DNA from: Methyloceanibacter sp.
Lineage (GTDB): Bacteria; Pseudomonadota; Alphaproteobacteria; Rhizobiales; Methyloligellaceae
DNA length: 42,484 nucleotides
Reading direction: 5' to 3'
Assembly (NCBI GenBank): GCA_030669345.1
Contig: DAOVDX010000002.1
Coordinates: 1-42,484 of the forward strand
Of the stretch, positions 33,705 through 42,484 are shown one piece after another. Numbering within the stretch: position 1 is the stretch's first letter; each line of letters opens with the position of its first letter. The translations under genes were made by a program, and so were the position numbers. A model generated the notes under the pieces. That model had not been told where the DNA came from. It did not search any database and worked only from the letters and a program-made list of their open reading frames with translations.

Positions 33705-34292
33705 TTAGCCGCGCGCGTCGGAGTCAAGCAGCCCATAGAGCAAGTGATCTTGCCACCCGCCATTGATCCGCAAATAACGGCGCGCGAGACCTTCGCGCTT
33801 GAAACCTGTCTTCTCTAAGAGCCGCATCGAGGCTGTGTTGGCCGGCAGGCACGCCGCCTCCAGCCGGTGCAGATCAAGTGAATCAAACACAAACGGCACG
33901 ACGGCACGAATAGCTGCCGTCATATAGCCTTGCTGCGCGTATTGGGCGCCAACCCAATAACCGAGCGTACAGGACTGGGTGACGCCACGGCGTATATTAC
34001 AGAGCGTGACGCCGCCCACGAGCCCCCCGGTCGCCACGGAGTAGATAAACAGCGCATAGCCTATGTCCTCGCGCAAATCGCGCTGATAGTGCCGTACGCG
34101 CCGCCGGAAGGACGCGCGAGTGAGTTCATCCATTGACCAAAGCGGCTCCCACGGCATCAGGAATGCGCGACTTGAGGCCCTAAGCTCCGCCCAAGCAGGA
34201 TAGTCGGACATCTGCGGTGCGCGCAGCACGACGCGCTCGGACTCGATGATTGGTCCAAAATCACTTTGGGAGGCAGTACGCAGCAACGCCAT
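33705..34292 (-). CDS. RimJ/RimL-like GNAT N-acetyltransferase
   Basis: SERVVLRAPQMSDYPAWAELR; LGYWVGAQYAQQGYMTAAIRAVVPFVFDSLDLHRLEAACLPANTASMRLLEKTGFKREG. Confidence 0.9.
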   Translation of the reverse strand: MALLRTASQSDFGPIIESERVVLRAPQMSDYPAWAELRASSRAFLMPWEPLWSMDELTRASFRRRVRHYQRDLREDIGYALFIYSVATGGLVGGVTLCNIRRGVTQSCTLGYWVGAQYAQQGYMTAAIRAVVPFVFDSLDLHRLEAACLPANTASMRLLEKTGFKREGLARRYLRINGGWQDHLLYGLLDSDARG

Positions 34293-34307
34293 CGACTCGC
34301 ACCTTCT

Positions 34308-35588
34308 TCAGGCAGCTTTGCTCGCCGGAACAGTGAATTTCTCGGCCACGGATTCGAATCCAGCAACATTAAGAATGGGTCCCGCAGTGGCAAGACTGAG
34401 CGGCGAGACAAGCAGTCGCTCCACCATTGCCTGCAGATCGGCGACCCTGACATTCTCGACTTCCGCAATGAGCTCCGCCGTCGGCAGCACCCGGTCATGG
34501 ACCAGGATCTGCCGGGCGAGCTGCTCGGCACGGGCGCCGGAGCTTTCGAGCCCGGCAAGGAGCCCCATTTTGAGTTGGGCCTTCACGCGATCAATCTCAG
34601 CGTCCCGGAAGCCATCCTCCGCGGCACGCTCAAGTTCGTCGCGGATCACGGAGAATAGAGTGTCCGCCCGGTCGGGAGCACTAGCCGCGTGGATCGCGAA
34701 CATACCGCTGTCAGCAAGCCCGGTGGAAAAAGCATAGACGGAATAGCAGAGGCCGCGCCGCTCGCGCACTTCTTGGAAGAGCCGCGAAGACATGCCGCCA
34801 CCGAGCGCGCCAGCAAGGATCTGCGCCGAGAAATAATCGGGGTCGCGGTAAGGCGGCGCCTCGAAGGCGAGCAGGAGATGGGTCTGCTCGAAAGGTTTCT
34901 CCGAGCGCTTAATGCCGCCGGTATAGACTGCGCCTTGCGGCCGCGGTGTCGCCTCGCGTGACAGCTCCGCAAGCCGCTGTTCGGCTTCGGCGACGAAGGC
35001 TGCATGATCGATGGCGCCAGCGGCGGCCAAAACCATATTGGGCGCATGATAATGGGCACCGAGATAGGCGCCGAGATGGCTGCGTTCGAAACCGCTTACA
35101 CTTTGCGAGGTGCCTAAGATCGGACGACCCACGGGCTGATCCTGAAAAGCCGCTTCGGAGATGAAGTCGTAGACGATGTCTTCGGGCGAATCCTTGGTGG
35201 CGGCGATCTCCTGCAGAATCACGTCACGCTCGCGCGCCAGTTCGGCGCCATCGAAACTTGGTGAGAGAATAATGTCGCTCAGGATGTCGAGCGCCAGCGG
35301 CATGTCGTTGCGCATCACCCGCGCATAATAAGCAGTTGAGTCCACGGACGTTGCAGCGTTGAGGTCGCCCCCGACCGCCTCGATCTCCTCGGCGATGTCG
35401 CGAGCGCTGCGCCGCGCGGTGCCCTTGAAGGCCATATGTTCGAGAAAATGGGCAACGCCGTGTTCGGCATTACCTTCACTGCGGCTCCCTGCCCCGATCC
35501 AGATGCCGAGCGATACGGTTTCGACCTCAGGCATGGCATGACTGACGACGGTCAAGCCATTGGCAAGCTCTGACCGCTCGACGCTCAC
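34308..35588 (-). CDS. M16 family zinc peptidase (processing-peptidase-like)
   Basis: HxxEH in GVAHFLEHMAFKGTARRSARDIAEEIEAVGGDLNAATS; GTG start. Confidence 0.93.
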   Translation of the reverse strand: MSVERSELANGLTVVSHAMPEVETVSLGIWIGAGSRSEGNAEHGVAHFLEHMAFKGTARRSARDIAEEIEAVGGDLNAATSVDSTAYYARVMRNDMPLALDILSDIILSPSFDGAELARERDVILQEIAATKDSPEDIVYDFISEAAFQDQPVGRPILGTSQSVSGFERSHLGAYLGAHYHAPNMVLAAAGAIDHAAFVAEAEQRLAELSREATPRPQGAVYTGGIKRSEKPFEQTHLLLAFEAPPYRDPDYFSAQILAGALGGGMSSRLFQEVRERRGLCYSVYAFSTGLADSGMFAIHAASAPDRADTLFSVIRDELERAAEDGFRDAEIDRVKAQLKMGLLAGLESSGARAEQLARQILVHDRVLPTAELIAEVENVRVADLQAMVERLLVSPLSLATAGPILNVAGFESVAEKFTVPASKAA

Positions 35589-37000
35589 GCGCCTGCTCCC
35601 GTGGACGCGGCGCGGGCATTGCTGACGATGAAGTCTGCTACGACGGATTGATCGTTGGATAGAACGGTGCAGCGCTCGTGCTGACCGAGCCGAAGCCGCA
35701 AGCGCTCTGGCTGTTCGGGCACGCGGCCCGTCGCCCGCTCGACGACGTCGGCGAACTTGGCAGGATGCGCCGTCGACAGCACGACCATCGGTGTCGCACC
35801 GAGGCCCGTCTCCTGGTGTGACGCCGCGATGCAGACCGCCGTGTGAGGGTCGATCAGCATACCGGTCTCTTCGAAAACCCCCCGAATAGTCATCTCCGTC
35901 TCGTTCTCACCAACCGAATAGGCGCCAAATAGATCGCTCAACTGACCGAGCTCACCTTGAGTCAAACAGAACGCACCCGTCGTGCGAAGCTCCTCCATCA
36001 GCGCCCTGACACGGCTCGCATCGCGACCGGCAAGCTCGAACAAAAGGCGCTCGAAATTGCTCGCCAGCTGGATGTCCATGCTCGGGCTTGAAGTGGCGAT
36101 AACGCCTTGCGGCTCATAGCTTCCCGACGAAAGAGCGCGAGGTAAACTGTCGTTGAGGTTCGTGGCGATAACGAGGCGCGAGACCGGTAAGCCCATGGCG
36201 CGGGCGGCGTAACCTGCGAAAATATCACCAAAATTTCCAGTCGGCACGGTAAACGCCACTGGCCGGTAGGGCGCGCCGAGGCTCACGGCTGAGGTGAAGT
36301 AATATGCGATCTGGGCAAGGATCCGCGCGAAATTGATCGAATTGACGCCGGTGAGCGACAGGCGATCGCTCAAAGCCCGATCGGCGAACAGCCCTTTCAC
36401 GATCGCCTGGCAATCGTCGAAGGTCCCCTCCACAGCGATGATATGGACATTGGCCTCGGTGGCCGTGGTCATCTGCCGCCGTTGGACGTCGGTGATGCGA
36501 CCTTTGGGGTGGAGGATGAAGACGTCGATGGCATCGAGCCCGCGAAAGGCTTCGATGGCGGCGGCGCCGGTATCGCCGGACGTGGCGCCGACCACGGTGG
36601 CGCGGGCCCCTTTGCGCAGAAGCGCCCGGTTCATGAACCGCGACACCACCTGCATGGCGAGGTCTTTGAAAGCCAGCGTCGGTCCGTGGAACAGCTCCAA
36701 AACAAAGGCATTCGGACCAAGCTGCCGCAAAGGCGCAATGGCCGGATGGTGGAAGCCGTCATAGGCCTCTTCCAGTACCGCTTCGAGATCGTCGTGGCAC
36801 GGATCGCCTTCTAAATATGGGCTCATGATGCGGTAGGCCGCATCGGCATAATCCAGACCTGCAAGGGCGGCGATCTCGCTCGCCTCCAGCTGAGGCCAAG
36901 CTTCGGGCATGAACAGCCCGCCGTCAGGAGCCAGCGCAGCCATAAGCGCACCCTCAAAGGAGAGCGCCGGCGCCTCACCGCGCGTTGAAATGAACTTCAA
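35585..37000 (-). CDS. thrC: Threonine synthase
   Basis: MKFISTRGEAPALSFEGALMAALAPDGGLFMPE; LFHGPTLAFKDLAMQVV; VVGATSGDTGAAAIEAF. Confidence 0.95.
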   Translation of the reverse strand: MKFISTRGEAPALSFEGALMAALAPDGGLFMPEAWPQLEASEIAALAGLDYADAAYRIMSPYLEGDPCHDDLEAVLEEAYDGFHHPAIAPLRQLGPNAFVLELFHGPTLAFKDLAMQVVSRFMNRALLRKGARATVVGATSGDTGAAAIEAFRGLDAIDVFILHPKGRITDVQRRQMTTATEANVHIIAVEGTFDDCQAIVKGLFADRALSDRLSLTGVNSINFARILAQIAYYFTSAVSLGAPYRPVAFTVPTGNFGDIFAGYAARAMGLPVSRLVIATNLNDSLPRALSSGSYEPQGVIATSSPSMDIQLASNFERLLFELAGRDASRVRALMEELRTTGAFCLTQGELGQLSDLFGAYSVGENETEMTIRGVFEETGMLIDPHTAVCIAASHQETGLGATPMVVLSTAHPAKFADVVERATGRVPEQPERLRLRLGQHERCTVLSNDQSVVADFIVSNARAASTGAGA

Positions 37001-37087
37001 AATCTGGCCTCTCGCCGGAAAATCTAGACTTTGCGGCTGACCCTAACGGTCGACGAGGGCACCCGCAACAAAGCCAAACGGGCCTCG

Positions 37088-37816
37088 TTAAGACCGCGGC
37101 CGGCGGTAGGCCCCCCAAATATAGACGCCGTAGATCACCACCAGGCAAAGGGCGAGACCGAACCAGATCAGCGCGTATTGCAGGTGCTTGTTGTTGAGCT
37201 CAAGCCGGGTTTGACCACCTTGCGGCCAACCACCTGGTACCTCGCTCGCCTTGGCCTCCAGGTAGAAGGGCGAGACCTGGACCGTTCCACCGGGGAACAT
37301 CGACGACGCCATGGCTGACAGGTCCCGGCTGAACCACTGATTGGTTTTCGAATCGTTGTCCGGGATGAAGATGCTCGCCTCCTCGGACGAACGCATGAAG
37401 CCGATGACAGTCTCCACGTCCTCGATCTGGCCAAGCGCACGGGTCGACGGATCGCGCAGGGTATTCGGTACGAAGCCCCGGTCGATCAACACCACATTCC
37501 CATCGACCGTCTCGAGCGGTGTAATGACATGCCAACCCGGCTGGCCATCAAGCGAGAACGCATAGAGATATCGCTCCCTGGCATGATGGAAGCTGCCTGT
37601 GACCCGCACGGGAAAATAGCTCGCATTGCGGCGCTCTCCGGCTATCTCGGTTGCCCGTTCGAGGGTCAGGGGCGCACGCGCAGTCCGCGCCTCGATGCGG
37701 GCGATCAAGCTTTCCTTCCACTCAAAGCGCTGGAGCTGCCACACGCCAAGGCTGATCAGAACCGCCAAGCCTATGAGCGTGACGACCGTGAGCCTTATGA
37801 GTTCGCGCTTCTGCAT
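37088..37816 (-). CDS. SURF1 family cytochrome oxidase assembly protein
   Basis: LGVWQLQRFEWKESLIARIEAR; GWHVITPLET..VVLIDRGFVP; LNNKHLQYALIWFGLALCLVVIY. Confidence 0.9.
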   Translation of the reverse strand: MQKRELIRLTVVTLIGLAVLISLGVWQLQRFEWKESLIARIEARTARAPLTLERATEIAGERRNASYFPVRVTGSFHHARERYLYAFSLDGQPGWHVITPLETVDGNVVLIDRGFVPNTLRDPSTRALGQIEDVETVIGFMRSSEEASIFIPDNDSKTNQWFSRDLSAMASSMFPGGTVQVSPFYLEAKASEVPGGWPQGGQTRLELNNKHLQYALIWFGLALCLVVIYGVYIWGAYRRPRS

Positions 37817-37822
37817 CGATAA

Positions 37823-38218
37823 CTAATCCGAGGCGAGCTTACCCTCTTCGGCCTTATGTCTAAATTGGAGCGCGATAAGCGCTCCTTTGAAGGTCCGAAG
37901 AAGGAGGAGCGGCAGGGCGATGATGAGGGGCATCCACAACAGCGCGTGGAGCCAATAAGGCGGCATGTAGTGGATTTCCACCAAGAGCGCCGCACCGACG
38001 ATGATGAAACCGGTGATCAAAATGACAAAGACCGCGGGCCCGTCGCCGGATTCGGCGAAGTCGTCATAGTCGAGCCCACAAACGTTACAGCGCGGCGCCA
38101 GCGTGAGATAGCCCGCGAACAACTTGCCCTTATGACAAGCGGGACAGCGCCCTAGCGCTCCAGCCAAAGCCGTGGAGCCCACACTGTGTGAGGTCTGTTC
38201 AGAATTTCCGTCACTCAT
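37823..38218 (-). CDS. DUF983 family protein
   Basis: GRCPACHKGKLFAGYLTLAPRCNVCGLDYDDFAESGDGPAVFVILITGFI; start ATG 38218. Confidence 0.88.
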   Translation of the reverse strand: MSDGNSEQTSHSVGSTALAGALGRCPACHKGKLFAGYLTLAPRCNVCGLDYDDFAESGDGPAVFVILITGFIIVGAALLVEIHYMPPYWLHALLWMPLIIALPLLLLRTFKGALIALQFRHKAEEGKLASD

Positions 38219-38240
38219 GAGAACGTCCAAGTCCAAATGA

Positions 38241-38266
38241 AAAGGGGCGGCCGCTTGACCGCCCCC
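38241..38266 (-). terminator. Rho-independent-like terminator after ctaE
   Basis: On minus strand GGGGCGG-tcaagcgg-CCGCCCC followed by TTTTCATTT. Confidence 0.65.
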
Positions 38267-38292
38267 ATCATAAAATACGGCGTTTCCCGGCG

Positions 38293-39183
38293 CTAGTGCG
38301 CGGGGAAGTTGGTGCCCGCACCCCACACATAGATGCAGGTGAACAGGAACAGCCACACCACGTCAACGAAATGCCAGTACCAGGCAGCGGCCTCGAAGCC
38401 GAAATGCTGCTTCGGGTGGAAGTGACCCTTAAGCGCCCTGAACAGGCAGACCAGCAAGAAGATCGTGCCGACGATCACATGGAAGCCGTGGAAGCCGGTG
38501 GCCATGTAGAAGGTCGATCCGTAGATGTGGTTGGAGAAGCCAAAACCAGCATGCGCATACTCAAAAATCTGCAGGCTGGTGAACAGCGCGCCGAGTACGA
38601 CGGTGCAGGCCAGGCCCCAAGCGAGCCCCTTACGGTCGTTGTGGAGCATCGCATGATGCGCCCAGGTCGCCGTGGTGCCCGAGGTGAGCAGGATCAGCGT
38701 GTTGACGAAGGGCAGGCTCCACGGATTGAACGTGTGCCCGAAGAAACCCAGACCCGCCACGCCGGTCTCATCACTCGGAATTGGTGGCCACACACCACCC
38801 GTCACCTCGGTGCGGGCGTAAGTGGTAATGTCATTGGGGAACAGGGCCACATCGAAATAGGCCCAGAACCAAGCAACGAAGAACATCACTTCCGAAGCAA
38901 TGAACAAGATCATGCCGTAGCGCAGATGAAGCTGCACGACCGGTGTCTCGTCGCCCGCATGCGCCTCTAGGATGACATCGCGCCACCAGCCGAACATGGT
39001 GAGGATGACGAGAGAGAGACCCGGAATGATGTACCAGAGCTCCGGATTGCCCGCCTTCCTCGACATGAGGTACATGAGGACGCCAAGGGCGAGCGTGAAG
39101 CCCCCGACCGCGCCAATGATCGGCCACGGGCTCGGATTGACGAGATGATAGTCGTGTTGCGGTTTAGCGCGGGCTTGGGCCAT
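38293..39183 (-). CDS. ctaE: Cytochrome c oxidase subunit III
   Basis: HDYHLVNPSPWPIIGAVGGF; EVMFFVAWFWAYFDVALF; GFHGFHVIVGTIFLLVCL; AAWYWHFVDVVWLFLFTCIYVWG. Confidence 0.96.
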   Translation of the reverse strand: MAQARAKPQHDYHLVNPSPWPIIGAVGGFTLALGVLMYLMSRKAGNPELWYIIPGLSLVILTMFGWWRDVILEAHAGDETPVVQLHLRYGMILFIASEVMFFVAWFWAYFDVALFPNDITTYARTEVTGGVWPPIPSDETGVAGLGFFGHTFNPWSLPFVNTLILLTSGTTATWAHHAMLHNDRKGLAWGLACTVVLGALFTSLQIFEYAHAGFGFSNHIYGSTFYMATGFHGFHVIVGTIFLLVCLFRALKGHFHPKQHFGFEAAAWYWHFVDVVWLFLFTCIYVWGAGTNFPAH

Positions 39184-39241
39184 CTTTGGTTCCCCTTCCT
39201 CCCCAGTCAGTGTCACCGGCGCCTTTCCAGCGCCGCTAGGC

Positions 39242-39838
39242 TTACGATCCCGAGTTCAGTCCTTGCCCTGCCGCCACGACGTCCGACTGGTCGTCGTTGC
39301 GATAGAACGTATAGGACAAGGTGATCTCGGAAATGTTCTTGGCGCTCTCGTCGTCGACGATCTTTGGATCGACGAAAAAAGTCACCGGCATCTCGATGCT
39401 CTCACCAGCGGCGAGCCGCTGCTTAGTGAAACAAAAGCATTCAATCTTCGTGAAATAACGTCCGGCCCGGTCCGGTGCGACATTGAAGCCTGCCGATCCC
39501 GTCACCGGCTTATCGGTGTTGTTGGTCGCCCGGAAGAAGGCGAGATTGCTCTCGCCAATCTTGACGTCCATCACCCGCTGCACAGGCTCGAACGTCCAAG
39601 GCAAATTGCGGTCGACATTGGCATCGAAGCGAATCTTGATCGTGCGGTCGAGCACGGTGCCAGGGGTCGCATCGGCCTGCTGCGGCACGCCAGCGTAACC
39701 CGTGGTCTGGCAGAATAAGCGGTAAAGCGGCACGGCGGCGAAAGAGAGCCCCACCATGCCGGCAACGAGGCCGACCAGCGACAGGGCGACGAGCCCCTTG
39801 CGATCGCGCTTCTCGTTATGTGTGTTGTCGCTGCTCAT
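39242..39838 (-). CDS. ctaG: Cytochrome c oxidase assembly protein CtaG/Cox11
   Basis: VPLYRLFCQTTGYAG; ECFCFTKQRLAAGESIEMPVTFFVDP. Confidence 0.94.
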   Translation of the reverse strand: MSSDNTHNEKRDRKGLVALSLVGLVAGMVGLSFAAVPLYRLFCQTTGYAGVPQQADATPGTVLDRTIKIRFDANVDRNLPWTFEPVQRVMDVKIGESNLAFFRATNNTDKPVTGSAGFNVAPDRAGRYFTKIECFCFTKQRLAAGESIEMPVTFFVDPKIVDDESAKNISEITLSYTFYRNDDQSDVVAAGQGLNSGS

Positions 39839-39853
39839 CCTACATCCTGCCGC

Positions 39854-39997
39854 TTAGTAGGACCTGACGGCAACGTTGCCGCCCAGCCTGACCATGGTGA
39901 CGATGAAGAACAGCACAATGAGCCCCACAAGGATCCAGGCGATGGCCAGGGATCGCTTGCGTTGACGGCGTTTGCGTTCGATTTCCGCATCTTCCAT
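39854..39997 (-). CDS. 47-aa single-TM protein (CoxF-like position), absent from the ORF track
   Basis: Manual translation: [50 protein letters not shown] overlaps ctaB stop; lies between ctaB and ctaG. Confidence 0.75.
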   Translation of the reverse strand: MEDAEIERKRRQRKRSLAIAWILVGLIVLFFIVTMVRLGGNVAVRSY

Positions 39998-40953
39998 CAC
40001 AACGCCCAGTTCAGCGACAGAGAGCTGCCGTCAATGCCGAAACCCTGCTCGACGAGAAGCACGGTGAAGAGCAGGAAGAGATATAGCACCGAATAGGCGA
40101 AAAGATTCTTGGCTGCCCGGTCGGCCGCCTCCCCTTTCCGCGTGCGATAGCAGTCGAAGGCGAACACCACGAAGAAGGCGCCGAGGATCGATGCCATCAC
40201 CGTATAGAGCATACCGCCAAAGCCCATGACGGAAGGCGCCATGGCAAACGGCACAAGGATGAGGCTGTAAATCAGGATCTGCCGCCTAGTCTCGTCGGGG
40301 CCACGCACCACCGGCAGCATCGGCACGCCGACGCGTTCATAATCGCGGGTCCTTGTGAGCGCGAGCGCCCAGAAATGCGGCGGCGTCCAAATGAAGATAA
40401 TCAAAAACAGAATGATGGGCTCTAACGTCACCGAGCCTGTCGCTGCTGCCCAGCCGATGACCGGCGGAGCGGCACCTGCAGCGCCGCCAATGACGATGTT
40501 CAGCGGCGTCGCCCGCTTCAGCCACATTGTATAGACGAAGAGATAGAAGGCGATGGTCGCCGCCAGAAGCCCGGCGGCCAACCAGTTCGCCACCAAGCCG
40601 AGGCAAAGCACCGACCCCACGGCGAGCACAACGCCAAAGGTGAGCGCCTCCTGCGGCGTGACTGCGCCTTTCGGCAGCGGACGAGCGGCCGTTCGCGCCA
40701 TCCGCGCATCAATGTCGGCGTCGTACCACATGTTCAACGCACCCGAGGCGCCAGCCCCGACCGCGATGCAAAGCAGCGAAGCGATAGCCAAGACCGGATG
40801 CATGGTACCAGGCGCCGCGACGAGACCGACCACCGCCGTAAACACCACCAGGAACATGACCCGGGGCTTTAGCAACGCAACATAGTCGGCAACCTCACCA
40901 CCGATGGCGGCGTCGAACTTGCCTGGGCTCACTGGGACTGTGGCGTCTGACAT
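39997..40953 (-). CDS. ctaB: Protoheme IX farnesyltransferase (heme o synthase)
   Basis: [71 protein letters not shown]. Confidence 0.95.
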   Translation of the reverse strand: MSDATVPVSPGKFDAAIGGEVADYVALLKPRVMFLVVFTAVVGLVAAPGTMHPVLAIASLLCIAVGAGASGALNMWYDADIDARMARTAARPLPKGAVTPQEALTFGVVLAVGSVLCLGLVANWLAAGLLAATIAFYLFVYTMWLKRATPLNIVIGGAAGAAPPVIGWAAATGSVTLEPIILFLIIFIWTPPHFWALALTRTRDYERVGVPMLPVVRGPDETRRQILIYSLILVPFAMAPSVMGFGGMLYTVMASILGAFFVVFAFDCYRTRKGEAADRAAKNLFAYSVLYLFLLFTVLLVEQGFGIDGSSLSLNWAL

Positions 40954-41026
40954 CAACCTACTCGCTCAAGCGCCATGCGGCAGCGGACGACCGGCGCGGT
41001 GATTCCGTTTACCGCGCCGCTCATCA

Positions 41027-42484
<1,458 letters not shown>

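Overview
This is a high-GC, gene-dense window with the look of an alphaproteobacterial (Hyphomicrobiales-like) chromosome. It carries about 41 supported protein-coding genes, mostly housekeeping: isoprenoid genes (ispB, ispE, ispH), ETF-QO, type-4 UDG/moaB, rnhB/ccrM/mutY/DciA-like/DsbA x2/smc, the F0 ATP synthase operon (I-a-c-b'-b), thrB/rnhA, a DsbD-alpha protein, YqgE, a GGDEF-EAL protein, thrC, and a cytochrome c oxidase cluster (ctaD-ctaB-small ORF-ctaG-ctaE...DUF983-SURF1). No CRISPR array, rRNA, tRNA, transposon or recognisable defence cassette was seen, and I find no convincing new multi-gene system. Items worth a second look: a decayed autotransporter C-terminus (about 10180-10401), a G7 tract near the start of the ccrM-like methyltransferase, clustered GANTC sites at the smc start, an unlisted 47-aa ORF in the cox cluster, tandem divergent DsbA paralogs, and a His/Gly-rich secreted protein. 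All family calls come from reading translated motifs by eye; no database search was run.
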